Of a stretch of 64,000 nucleotides of DNA, positions 28,770-37,389 are shown one piece after another; the stretch's first letter is position 1; each line of letters begins with the position of its first letter. Source of the DNA: Thermoprotei archaeon (GTDB lineage: Archaea; Thermoproteota; Thermoprotei; Gearchaeales; WAQG01); assembly GCA_038881895.1 (NCBI GenBank), contig JAVZOV010000001.1, positions 186,001 through 250,000 of the forward strand, given 5' to 3'. The notes beneath the pieces were generated by a model. It did no database searches. It saw nothing but the letters and a program-made list of their open reading frames with translations, and was not told the origin of the DNA. Position numbers and translations under genes: made by a program.

Positions 28770-29620
28770 TCTAAAAGCTCACCGCTCATAAACGGTATTC
28801 TGAAGCCTATACCATAACCTCTGGAACCAACCTGTACAATCATAGGTCCACGCCTTTTATGTTCATTAGATAAAACTCTGTTATATATCGACCTAACTAA
28901 ATCTTCACTTACATTAAGTTTTTCTGAGACTGTCCTCGCATCAAGCCTAAGATCAACTAAGGCATATAATATTGGATCGATTATATCATAACTTAGTCCT
29001 AATTCCGTCTCAGCCATTTGACCAGCCCAAAGCCTTGGGCTACTCTTTTTTAACAGGATATTCTCAGGCACTTCTAAGTATTTTCCTAACTCTCTAACCT
29101 GTGTTTTATAAAGATCTGCGATGGGCATGAAATCTGAAGCTCCATCACCGTACTTTGTGAAATATCCAAGGAGTATTTCGCTCTTATCACCTGTACCTAC
29201 AACTAAATAATTTTTAACATTTGCATAATAGTACAGAATCACCATTCTTATACGTGCCCTGATATTACCTCTTGAAACTTGATCACTATTCGGTATAAGA
29301 GCCTCTATATTTTTCACATAATTCGTAATATCTACAATGCGATATTCAATGTCAAGCTTTTTTGCTACAGAAAGAGCATCCTTTATATCCTCTTCAGGAG
29401 TTACATTAGCTTCGGGCATTATTAATCCGAACACATTTTTATTTCCTAAAGCTTTAACACACAAATAAGCAGTAACTGTAGAATCTATACCACCACTTAA
29501 CCCTATTACTATACCGCTTCTGTTAGATTTAATTATGAAATCCTTTATAAAACTAGTAATCCTAGAAACGACGCGCTCACTATCAATTTTTAATTGTTGA
29601 TATGCACCCTGAACACTCAT
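28766..29620 (-). CDS. nadE: NAD synthetase, amide-donor domain absent
   Basis: Converts nicotinate adenine dinucleotide to NAD with ATP. 284 residues. The PP-loop is VIGLSGGIDSTVTAYLC at about residue 38. YYANVKNYLVVGTGDKSEILLGYFTKYGDG and the PRLWAGQMAETELGLSY segment are typical. There is no glutaminase domain, so by sequence this is the ammonia-dependent form. A nitrilase-family gene starts 217 bases away in the opposite direction and could supply ammonia (inference). It leads an operon with hflX. Confidence 0.93.
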   Translation of the reverse strand: MSVQGAYQQLKIDSERVVSRITSFIKDFIIKSNRSGIVIGLSGGIDSTVTAYLCVKALGNKNVFGLIMPEANVTPEEDIKDALSVAKKLDIEYRIVDITNYVKNIEALIPNSDQVSRGNIRARIRMVILYYYANVKNYLVVGTGDKSEILLGYFTKYGDGASDFMPIADLYKTQVRELGKYLEVPENILLKKSSPRLWAGQMAETELGLSYDIIDPILYALVDLRLDARTVSEKLNVSEDLVRSIYNRVLSNEHKRRGPMIVQVGSRGYGIGFRIPFMSGELLE

Positions 29621-29837
29621 GTTAATTAAATTATCTTACAGGAATTTATTAAATTAACTCTTTAAAAGCCCTCTAGTTAATGGTTTCAATAGGTCGGCTT
29701 AATGAATGAGCATCATTTTTGAAAAACTCTACCCAGTCGCTTAAGACCTAAATATCAGCTTCAGATACGGAAAGCAGAGTTCTGAATCTTCATGTAAATT
29801 TATTAGCATGTCGGTAAAATAAGATATTTGGTGTTAC

Positions 29838-30665
29838 ATGAGAACAATAACAGTTGCGTTAGCCCAGATACAATCAATACCTGCTTCAAAAGAGGCTAAT
29901 TTAAAAAAGATGTACGAATATGTGGATAGGGCTGTGGATATGGGTGCTCATTTTGTTCTTTTTCCCGAGCTAGCCCTAACTAGTTATGCATTAAAGGATT
30001 TATTTTATAAGGTTGCCGAACCAGTACCTGGACCTTCTACTGAAAAAATGATATCTAAAGCAAGAGAGAAAAATGTTTATATTGGTTTTGGAATGCCTGA
30101 GAGAAGTCTCAATGATCCTGGTGTTATATACAATTCTATGGTTTTAGTAGGACCACAAGGGTTAATAGGAAAGTATAGAAAAATATACTTACCTACATAT
30201 GGAGTTTTTGAGGAGGGTAGGTATTTTAGAAATGGAGCAACACCTATAGCAGTTGATACTCAGTTTGGTCGCATTGGTCTTGAAATCTGTTTTGATTTGT
30301 TCTTCCCGGAACTCACAAGATTGTTGGTGTTGAGAGGGGCTCATACTATATTCGTTATTTCAGTTTCGCCTGATATGAGCAGAAACTTCTTTGAATTATT
30401 TACACAAGCTCGCGCTCTCGAAAACACTGTTAACGTAGTATACGTTAATGCGGTAGGGAATGAGGAAGGCTTGGGATATTGGGGAGGAAGTCATGCAGTT
30501 GATGCGCGTGGTAAAGTATTAGTGAAAGCAAAGTATTTTGAGGAGGATTTAGTTACAGCATCGATAAACTTGGATGATTTTTATGCAGCCAAAGAAAGTA
30601 GACCATTATTGAAACACTATAATCCAGAAATATGTAGATTGTGTGCCGAAGAAAAAGACATATAG
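29838..30665 (+). CDS. Nitrilase-superfamily amidohydrolase
   Basis: A carbon-nitrogen hydrolase of 275 residues. The catalytic triad is visible as Glu in LFPELALTSYALKDL (about residue 43), Lys in KYRKIYLPTYGVFEEGRYF (about residue 113) and Cys in GLEICFDLFFPELTR (about residue 150). The substrate cannot be read; the closest match by eye is to N-carbamoylputrescine amidase and omega-amidase relatives and to the glutaminase domain of long NadE. It is divergent from nadE and sits 14 bases before topA in the same direction. Confidence 0.85.
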   Translation: MRTITVALAQIQSIPASKEANLKKMYEYVDRAVDMGAHFVLFPELALTSYALKDLFYKVAEPVPGPSTEKMISKAREKNVYIGFGMPERSLNDPGVIYNSMVLVGPQGLIGKYRKIYLPTYGVFEEGRYFRNGATPIAVDTQFGRIGLEICFDLFFPELTRLLVLRGAHTIFVISVSPDMSRNFFELFTQARALENTVNVVYVNAVGNEEGLGYWGGSHAVDARGKVLVKAKYFEEDLVTASINLDDFYAAKESRPLLKHYNPEICRLCAEEKDI

Positions 30666-30679
30666 TGTAAGGTGATGAC

Positions 30680-32869
30680 GTGTATAGATTGACACTCTCC
30701 ACGGCTGAAGCCGGGAGATTCTCGGTTTGTCGTGGGGCTTCCACTCATTCTACCGAGTTCGGGCTGTGTCAAACCAGCCCCTGCTATGGACATGTAGTCC
30801 ATGGCCCGCTTGCTGGAACCACCCCCGCCTTTCTCGGTTCGGAGCCTTACTCCAGCTTTCGGACGTCCGAACTACATGCGAGCGACCCGCTCAAGGAGAT
30901 GGTGGAATTGGAGGAATATAAACTTAACGGCGATTCATCTCCACGACCGAAGTCGGAAGCCTTCTCGCCGAAAGAGCGGATAATACTTGCAGAAAAACCT
31001 GATGTTGCACGACGAATTGTTAAAGCGTTGTTTGGTTCTAGATATAAAGAGATTGAATTTAAAAAAGGTGTCAAAATTTACACTGCAAAAGACGATTACG
31101 GTAACACGGTCTATGTTGTATCTGCCTCTGGACATTTGTATACTCTGGATTTTCTGGAAGAATATAATAAGGGTTGGCGTTACCCAGTTTTACCACCGAT
31201 TAATCATTATAGATATGTACCAATCGATGGTAAACAACATTTTTTAGATGCTATCAAATACATACTTACACAACTTAACGATCCAGAAATTATAGTAGCA
31301 ACAGACCTGGATAGAAGAGGGAGTTATATAGCAATGCAGATACTTGGATCATTGATCAAGATTCCACTACATTCACCTAAAATAAAAAGAATGGAGTTTA
31401 ACTCTCTTACTGAAGATGAGTTAAGAAAATCTTATGAGAACTTAAAACCTATGGATATAAGCCGGGCATATGCAGGCTTGTCACAAGACCGTTTAGATCT
31501 ATTATGGGGAGCAAATCTCACTAGAGCGTTAACGTGGTCTTATCGAAGGTCTGGTGGAAGAGATAAGAGAGTGATTAGTGCAGGGCGTGTTCAGACACCA
31601 ACACTTAGATTAGTTTACGAACGAATTAGAGAGATTGAAAACTTTAAACCTCAAAAATTTTATGTAATAAAGGCTACATTCCAAACATCCAAAGGGGAAC
31701 AGTTTGATGCAACACTTACAGTTAACAATGAGTCTAGAATTTTTAATAAAAGTAAAGCCGAATCATATGCTAACTTGGCACGTAATGTAGGATGGGGAAT
31801 AGCTGATGTTAAAACTAGATTAGAATATGTTAAACCACCCATACCATTCTCAATATCAGACCTTCAAAGTGAATCACAAAGACTTTACGGATTTGAACCA
31901 ACAAAAACAAAATCTCTAGCTCAATCTCTTTACGAAAAAGCACTAATATCATATCCGAGATCAGGATCCACCATGTTTGATACAAGTCCTGGAAAGCATG
32001 ACAAAGCATACTTCAAAAAAATATTAACTGCACTCTATTCGTATAAGCCTGACTTGGTGAAATTTGTACAAGATATAACAAATTTTCTGCCTAGGCAAGG
32101 AGATAAATTTGATGGAGCACATCCACCAATACATGCTGTAAAATCTATAAATGATACACGCCTAAGTCATGATGAATTAAAATTGTACGAACTAATATTT
32201 AGAAGAACACTAGCAATTCTTTCCCCCGATTCGCACATAAAACGTATATCAATAACAGTCGATGTTGCTAACCTCTTCTTCAAAACAGATGGAAATATCA
32301 TTTTAACACAAGGATGGTTAAAAGTTTATCCTTACTCAAAAATACATGAAGAGCGACTACCAGACATAAATCCTAATGAAAAATTACGAATAATAAAGGT
32401 AAGAATAGAAGAAGATGAAACTAAACCGCCACCGCACTATACACAATCGTCACTTATTAAAACTATGGAAAAATTAGGGTTAGGAACACCAGCAACCAGG
32501 GATGAAGAAGTTCGAATATTGTTGCAACGAAGTTACATCACAGGAAAAACTAAACTGACAATAACACCCCTAGGTAAAGCAGTAATAGAAGCACTAGTAA
32601 ATAAAGTTCCAGAAATAACAACACCAGAAATGACCGCAAACATGGAAAAATTACTAGACCAAATAGAAAACGCAAAATTAGACCCAACAACGTTCTACGC
32701 AATGACAATCAAAGAAGTCAACAAAGCACTAGAAAAATTTAAAGGTTATGAAAAGCAAATCGGTGAAACATTAGTAAAATCATTATTATTACATCCAATC
32801 ACCACTAGAAAGTATAAACCCAAAAAACGCTATAAAGGCCCAAGCTTCAATGATTATTTAGTAGAATGA
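30680..32869 (+). CDS. topA: Type IA DNA topoisomerase I with an in-frame 97-codon insertion
   Basis: A single-strand passage topoisomerase relaxing negative supercoils. The native start is GTG 30680 after GGTGAT. Three codons (V-Y-R) are followed by 97 codons of inserted element E2, then the TOPRIM domain proper resumes as IILAEKPDVARRIVKALFG. Further landmarks: TDLDRRGSYIAMQIL (acidic TOPRIM site; DxD expected, here D-L-D), GLSQDRLDLLWGANLTRALT, ISAGRVQTPTLRLVYERI, and the active-site Tyr in LISYPRSGSTMFD. It ends without C-terminal zinc ribbons. The full frame is 729 codons; without the insert 632. Translation might also begin at the in-frame ATG 30899 inside the element. It is not a reverse gyrase: no helicase half is present. 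Confidence 0.88.
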   Translation: MYRLTLSTAEAGRFSVCRGASTHSTEFGLCQTSPCYGHVVHGPLAGTTPAFLGSEPYSSFRTSELHASDPLKEMVELEEYKLNGDSSPRPKSEAFSPKERIILAEKPDVARRIVKALFGSRYKEIEFKKGVKIYTAKDDYGNTVYVVSASGHLYTLDFLEEYNKGWRYPVLPPINHYRYVPIDGKQHFLDAIKYILTQLNDPEIIVATDLDRRGSYIAMQILGSLIKIPLHSPKIKRMEFNSLTEDELRKSYENLKPMDISRAYAGLSQDRLDLLWGANLTRALTWSYRRSGGRDKRVISAGRVQTPTLRLVYERIREIENFKPQKFYVIKATFQTSKGEQFDATLTVNNESRIFNKSKAESYANLARNVGWGIADVKTRLEYVKPPIPFSISDLQSESQRLYGFEPTKTKSLAQSLYEKALISYPRSGSTMFDTSPGKHDKAYFKKILTALYSYKPDLVKFVQDITNFLPRQGDKFDGAHPPIHAVKSINDTRLSHDELKLYELIFRRTLAILSPDSHIKRISITVDVANLFFKTDGNIILTQGWLKVYPYSKIHEERLPDINPNEKLRIIKVRIEEDETKPPPHYTQSSLIKTMEKLGLGTPATRDEEVRILLQRSYITGKTKLTITPLGKAVIEALVNKVPEITTPEMTANMEKLLDQIENAKLDPTTFYAMTIKEVNKALEKFKGYEKQIGETLVKSLLLHPITTRKYKPKKRYKGPSFNDYLVE
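30689..30979 (-). mobile_element. tnpB-less IS200/IS605-like structured element inside topA (E2)
   Basis: 291 bp of GC-rich DNA between codons 3 and 4 of topA, oriented antisense to the gene. On the minus strand it begins right after TTAT (complement of 30980-30983) and ends ...GAGTGTCAA at 30689. Read on the plus strand, paired stems include CTCC-ac-GGCT/AGCC-g-GGAG (about 30696-30717), CTCGGT/ACCGAG enclosing GTGG/CCAC, GGGCTG/CAGCCC, ATGGAC/GTCCAT, GTTCGGA/TCCGAAC, GAGCG/CGCTC, and an outer CGGCGA/TCGCCG around CGAC-CGAA-GTCG. The length is 3 x 97 and the topA frame has no stop through it. It matches E3 over almost its whole length. Confidence 0.8.
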
Positions 32870-32956
32870 GAACATTTCTAACCTTAAGTCTTTTATATCT
32901 TATTCAAAGTCCTTTGAGATTGATGAGAGTCTTATGAGCAGGAATAGTGTAGAATA

Positions 32957-33200
32957 GTGGGACATACATTAGATCAAAAACCTATAAAAATTTCTGAAGA
33001 TAACGGGGATAAATGGAAATCTCTTAATTTTGAGCTGCCACAACCGGCCACGGGCACTACAGGATTTGCTTGTTTAAAACGAAGATGAGGTGATTTATTC
33101 GACCACAGAGATTTATCTAATAAATCTGAAACAGCCCAGAGCTACAAGAATAGCAAAAGGTATTCCAATGACTAGAAGAGTCATGATTGTGGAGGCATAG
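32957..33200 (+). pseudogene. Possible fragment of a BNR/Asp-box repeat protein
   Basis: Two adjoining reading frames give VGHTLDQKPIKISEDNGDKW with a tail KSLNFELPQPATGTTGFACL, and, after one frameshift near 33085, DEVIYSTTEIYLINLKQ followed by RIAKGIPMTRRVMIVEA and a stop. S-x-D-x-G-x-x-W is the Asp-box pattern of BNR-repeat beta-propellers (sialidase-like and sortilin-like proteins), and the second part could be the next blade. The hit is short and by eye; the rest of such a gene is missing. Confidence 0.3.
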
Positions 33201-33333
33201 AATCATAATTACAAAATAATGAAATATTTTATTTTGGTACTGCCCTTAAGAACTTTAACTTTATCATTTTTATAACTTTGTGAATCATCATCATGCAAGG
33301 ATGAATGTGCGGCAGGAAAATGCTAATTATTTA
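33201..33333. other. Non-coding AT-rich spacer
   Basis: No gene or structure is supported here. The sequence lies between a possible BNR fragment and an IS607 relic and is AT-rich. Confidence 0.25.
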
Positions 33334-33559
33334 GGGTTGGACAGCAGCTCCCAAATAGATAGATTTTTATAGATGTTTAGTGTATTAAAGAATGCATGAA
33401 CGTGCCCGATATGTGGTGGTAAATTGGCACCGAATGGGCACGTCTAAACATGCTCAGGATGAGGGGAGCCCCGTTGCCCCAGAAAGCCCTCTATGAAATT
33501 GAGAGGGAAGGGACGAAAGTCCATGAATCCCACAACGGTACCCAGAAAGCTTAGAGCTT
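33334..33559 (+). mobile_element. Internally deleted IS607-type relic with TnpB tail
   Basis: It begins with GGGTTGGACAGCAGCTCCC (33334), nearly identical to the left end of the relic at 21243. About 50 bases later it jumps to the TnpB zinc ribbon and C-terminus: CPICGGKLAPNGHV at 33403, then LNMLRMRGAPLPQKALYEIE and REGTKVHE to a stop at 33556-33558. The tnpA and most of tnpB are deleted. It resembles the 21.9 kb relic (LLRMWG) more than the intact copy at 61 kb (LQMRGIG). Confidence 0.65.
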
Positions 33560-33890
33560 TAGGCTCTGGAATGTGCAAAAGTTTAAACATAATGTTAACC
33601 CACTAAATTTGTTCCCATACAAAACGCATGTATAAACATAGCTCATAAGATAACGAGAGGCATGGGATGGCGGGGATGTGAGCATCACAAACCAGCAGAT
33701 GAGGGAACGGGCGTAAAGCCCATCCTAAACGCTATTAGTCGTGGAGTAACTCGCTTGCTCATCGGGTTTACGTTTAAGGTTTTCGGTAGAGGATTATGTG
33801 ATGTTTTTAGATCATTTGGGGTTTGATGTTTTTCTTTTTATTGTGGTTTTCAGTAAGTTTATTTAATTTTAGTGATTTTATAGTTTAGTT
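33560..33890. other. Unexplained spacer with an open frame and a small hairpin
   Basis: A 58-codon open stretch without start codon support (33650-33826, reading ITRGMGWRGCEHHKPADEGT near its beginning) and a GGGC-gtaaa-GCCC hairpin at about 33710 are GC-richer than the flanks. This could be the remaining 3' part of the neighbouring transposon. An ordinary TATA-rich leader for the CorA-type gene follows. Confidence 0.3.
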
Positions 33891-34844
33891 ATGAGAATTA
33901 CATATATTGTTTATGATGGTAAGAAGATAGAGGAGAAAGAGTGCAAGGAAGCTATGAAGAAAGATGTTAGGGATAAGTGTTTAATAATGGTTTATGTAGA
34001 AAGTGTTGATGAAATGTTTGCCTCACTGGATCAGTTAAATATTGGTAATGTGTCGGTAAAGTTGTCTAAGGATGATATAGAAAGATCTAGGCTTATTGCT
34101 GATGAACAGTTGATACTTACATCACAACTTTTTCGAGTCAAAGGGAGTAAAATGGATTATATGCCGTTATTGGTACTGCTATATAAGAATACAAATACAG
34201 TAATTATTATTAGTTTGTCTCAGGAATTTCTCAGTAAAGTTAAGGAGTGTTTGGTAAGGAATGATTATAGAGTTCAGGAACTAGATGTTGATGTTTTGTT
34301 TTCTGTTATTATGGGTAAATTGGTTGATGATTATTATGATGTAACTGATTTAATGGATGAACAGATTGATGAATTAGAGGATTTAGTTGTTAAAGAACCT
34401 GCTAAGATTAATATGGGAATGCTTAGAGATGTTAGATCAAATTTAGTTGTATTGAGGCGTACATTTTATTTTATGAGGGAACACGTATCATTGCTGCTTG
34501 GCAAGGGTATTTATAAACTTTCAACTGAGAGTGAGAGACTTCTTAGAGAATTTTATGAAGATTCTGCTCACCTGATCGAGCTTATTGAATTGCAAAAGGA
34601 AAGGTTAGCTGATGTACGTGATTTGCATTTGTCTTCAATATCATTGTCATTAAATATTGTGATGAAAAAGTTGACTGCAATAAACGTGATTGCCTTACCA
34701 CTTATAATTATTGCGGGAATATATGGCATGAACCTTGAAATACCGGAAGCGCGTTTACCGTATGCCTATCCAGTAATTTTGACTGTAATGATAACATTCG
34801 CTATAATATTAGTACTTTTCTTTCGTAAGATTGGTTGGTTTTAA
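33891..34844 (+). CDS. corA: CorA-family divalent metal ion transporter
   Basis: 317 residues. A long cytoplasmic N-terminal part with helical hairpins (MDEQIDELEDLVVKEPAKI and RRTFYFMREHVSLL) leads to two C-terminal membrane helices. The signature GMN is present in IYGMNLEIPEARLPYAYP between TM1 and TM2, and the basic C-terminus FFRKIGWF closes the protein. It should form a pentameric channel for Mg2+ or Co2+. The N-terminal domain is divergent. Confidence 0.9.
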   Translation: MRITYIVYDGKKIEEKECKEAMKKDVRDKCLIMVYVESVDEMFASLDQLNIGNVSVKLSKDDIERSRLIADEQLILTSQLFRVKGSKMDYMPLLVLLYKNTNTVIIISLSQEFLSKVKECLVRNDYRVQELDVDVLFSVIMGKLVDDYYDVTDLMDEQIDELEDLVVKEPAKINMGMLRDVRSNLVVLRRTFYFMREHVSLLLGKGIYKLSTESERLLREFYEDSAHLIELIELQKERLADVRDLHLSSISLSLNIVMKKLTAINVIALPLIIIAGIYGMNLEIPEARLPYAYPVILTVMITFAIILVLFFRKIGWF

Positions 34845-35034
34845 AGAATCCTAAGGTTTCCGTTCTTTTCTATTATAATACAAGCAGTAGGTTTCGCTTT
34901 TTGGTGAGAAGCAAAAGTTCCAAACTGGTATTTTGTTGGTTCGTTAAATTGTTCCTCAAGAAGATTTTAGGAGGATTTAAAAATTGTAGAGATAACCTTA
35001 TAATTCATTTGAATTATAATAAAGAGGATGAAAA

Positions 35035-35880
35035 ATGAAGGCTTATGTATCTGTTGATATGGAAGGAATGCCTGGGATTTTTCATGTGTCTCAGACAGCC
35101 CCTAAAGCATTTTTGCATGATGAAGGGCGAAGAATCGTTACAAGAATAACAAAAATTACTGCTGAAACATTGTATCAGAACGGATTTGATGAGATTTATG
35201 TGGCAGACTCACACTGGTATATGGGAAGCATAGTTTACGAGGAGATGCCAGAATATGTATATCTCGTACGAGGAAGTTTAAGACCAGTGGACATGGTTTA
35301 TGGAATAGAGCATGGATTTGATGCAGCATTATTCATAGGGTATCATGCAGCGGCGGGGACTTCTTACGCAATACTTGATCATACATACAGTGGGCAATCG
35401 TTTCATGAGATACTTGTGAACAGTATTAAAGCCAGTGAATTCTATATTAATGCTTTGATAGCAGGTGAATACAACGTTCCAGTAATACTTGTAGGTGGTG
35501 ATGATAAATTAAAGCTTGATGTGCTTGAAAAAGCACCATGGGTTGAGTATGTTGTATTTAAAGAATCCATTACTAGATATTCCTCAATATCACCATCTCT
35601 AATAAAAATTGAGAAGAACCTGAAAGAGGGTATCAGAAAAGCCATTTTGAAAATAGGTAAAGAAGCAAAACCTCTTAAAATCAATAATCCAGTAACGTTC
35701 ACTTTTGTGATGAAGAGTACTGCGTATGCTGATACAGGTGAGCGTATTCCAAATATGGAAAGGGTTGATCCTTACACGTTAAGGTATCGTGCACAAAATG
35801 TTGTAGAAGCTTATAAAGTAATGCAAGTACTTGCTAATCTTGTTTCAGCTCTTGAAAGCGAAATAGCAGGGTTACGTTAA
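35035..35880 (+). CDS. M55-family D-aminopeptidase (DppA-like)
   Basis: A zinc peptidase of family M55, 281 residues. The metal-binding motif is MKAYVSVDMEGMPGI at the N-terminus (D-x-E). Further ligands are in VADSHW, MVYGIEHGFDAALFIGYHAA and LDHTYSG. Relatives are decameric D-aminopeptidases or cyclic-peptide hydrolases. It stands alone; GAGGATGAAAA lies before the ATG. A 67-codon frame overlapping the corA end just upstream looks spurious. Confidence 0.88.
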   Translation: MKAYVSVDMEGMPGIFHVSQTAPKAFLHDEGRRIVTRITKITAETLYQNGFDEIYVADSHWYMGSIVYEEMPEYVYLVRGSLRPVDMVYGIEHGFDAALFIGYHAAAGTSYAILDHTYSGQSFHEILVNSIKASEFYINALIAGEYNVPVILVGGDDKLKLDVLEKAPWVEYVVFKESITRYSSISPSLIKIEKNLKEGIRKAILKIGKEAKPLKINNPVTFTFVMKSTAYADTGERIPNMERVDPYTLRYRAQNVVEAYKVMQVLANLVSALESEIAGLR

Positions 35881-35945
35881 TGTTTTTATTTTTTGGTTAT
35901 TCATAGAACAACTTTCGAGTTTAAATAATCGCTTAGAACTAAAAG

Positions 35946-35953
35946 TTTAAAAA
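35946..35953 (+). promoter_or_regulatory. TATA box for glnA
   Basis: TTTAAAAA lies about 25 bases before the glnA ATG at 35975, with a second AT-only stretch directly before the start. The spacing implies a leaderless transcript. No repeat that could be a nitrogen-regulator site was recognised. Confidence 0.35.
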
Positions 35954-35974
35954 CAAAAAGTTTGAATATAATAT

Positions 35975-37318
35975 ATGCCAGTAAAAAATAGTATAGAATC
36001 GTACAAAGAAGCGATAGATCGTTTAGAAAAATCTGGAATAAAATATTTAAGAGTTGCTGCGGTTGATTTGGCAGGACAGCCAAGAGTTGTAACTATTCAT
36101 AAGAGTAGTTTAAATGAAGTTATTTATGAGGGGGCTGGAATTGATGGGTCATCAGTGCCAGGGTTTACTGAGATTGAGGAAAGCGATCTAGTAATAAAAC
36201 CTGATCTGAATACATTGGTGATCGCTCCATGGGACTCACCCCATGTAGCCTGGGTAATAGGAGATATTTACAAACACAACAATGAACCGTTTGAAAAAAA
36301 TCCAAGATCTATACTTAAAAATACTTTAGGCAGTGTGAAAAAACTAGGTTTAAGAGTGTTAATGGGTGTTGAATTAGAATTCTTTTTAGTTACTGGACCC
36401 CAACCTAAACCGTTAGATGACGGATACTATTATTCAGCTGAACCTACAAGAATTGGTGATGAAATCTGTCGTAAAATAGGCGAGTTATTTGACACGTATA
36501 ATGTGGTAAAGCATCATCATGAGGTAGCACCAGGACAATATGAATTCACACTAGAGGCGAGTGATCCATTAACTATTGCAGATAGGCTCTTTTTAGTTAA
36601 AACTGCTTTCAAATTCATGGCAAAAGAAAGAGGAATTACAGCAACTTTTATGCCAAAACCATTTTGGGGAATTAATGGAAGCGGAGCACACATTCACATG
36701 AGTCTATGGAGAGGTAATAAAAATCTCTTCTATGAAGATGCTGAAAAAGTATCGAAAGCTGCTGTGAACTTTGTAAGCGGAATATTGGATCACTCACGCG
36801 CTCTTTCAGCAATAGTTGCACCGCTAGTAAACTCGTATAAAAGACTCGTGCCAGGTTATGAGGCCCCGGTATACATAGCTTGGGCGTATGGCAACAGATC
36901 AGCAATAATAAGAGTGCCAGCGCATTTAGTTAAAAATAAGGTTGAAGCGCATATAGAGTATAGACATCCCGACCCCTCGCTAAATCCATACTTGGCATTA
37001 AGTGTTATCATAGCTGCAGGAATTGAGGGAATCAATAGAAAATTGGAATCACAACCTGTTAACGTGAACCTTTATCACTTAAGCAACACTGAAAGAGAGA
37101 AGCTTGGTGTGAAAGCATTACCTGTAAACTTAGGTGAGGCAGTAGAGGATCTAACTCATGATTCGTTAGTTAAATCAACTCTAGGTGAAGCTCTTTACGA
37201 ATCTTTCATCAATCTGAAAAAACGTGAATATGATGATTACATATCATCTGTGGGAAGCTGGGATTCTACAAAATATACAATTACTGAGTGGGAGTATAAG
37301 CGTTATCTTAACATATAG
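35975..37318 (+). CDS. glnA: Glutamine synthetase, type I
   Basis: Makes glutamine from glutamate, ammonia and ATP. 447 residues. Landmarks: GIDGSSVPGF (D-x-S-S latch), metal-site VELEFFLV, HHEVAPGQYEF, the ATP-binding segment KPFWGINGSGAHIHMSLW, NSYKRLVPGYEAPVYIAWAYGNRS, and Arg/Glu site IEYRHPDPSLNPY. The C-terminal adenylylation loop of bacterial GlnA-beta is absent, as in archaeal and GlnA-alpha types. Glutamine is the substrate of PdxT, encoded just downstream. Confidence 0.95.
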   Translation: MPVKNSIESYKEAIDRLEKSGIKYLRVAAVDLAGQPRVVTIHKSSLNEVIYEGAGIDGSSVPGFTEIEESDLVIKPDLNTLVIAPWDSPHVAWVIGDIYKHNNEPFEKNPRSILKNTLGSVKKLGLRVLMGVELEFFLVTGPQPKPLDDGYYYSAEPTRIGDEICRKIGELFDTYNVVKHHHEVAPGQYEFTLEASDPLTIADRLFLVKTAFKFMAKERGITATFMPKPFWGINGSGAHIHMSLWRGNKNLFYEDAEKVSKAAVNFVSGILDHSRALSAIVAPLVNSYKRLVPGYEAPVYIAWAYGNRSAIIRVPAHLVKNKVEAHIEYRHPDPSLNPYLALSVIIAAGIEGINRKLESQPVNVNLYHLSNTEREKLGVKALPVNLGEAVEDLTHDSLVKSTLGEALYESFINLKKREYDDYISSVGSWDSTKYTITEWEYKRYLNI

Positions 37319-37389
37319 ACTATCTTTAAGAAAACTTATGCATAAGCTAAATCTTATATATAATTATTTTAACTAAAATCTGAGGTAAA

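Noticed and set aside
30689-30979. Self-splicing intron or IStron inside topA
   Set aside because: No group I core or guanosine-binding helices are seen, and the E3 copy in osmC has lengths and ends of an IS200/IS605-type insertion. RNA excision cannot be excluded but is not supported.
30680-32869. Reverse gyrase
   Set aside because: Only the topoisomerase IA part is present; no helicase domain or zinc finger upstream.
33650-33826. Open frame before corA as a gene
   Set aside because: No start codon support or recognisable domain; it probably belongs to transposon remains.
34835-35038. 67-codon frame between corA and the M55 peptidase
   Set aside because: It overlaps corA, has no family resemblance and its composition fits non-coding AT-rich DNA.
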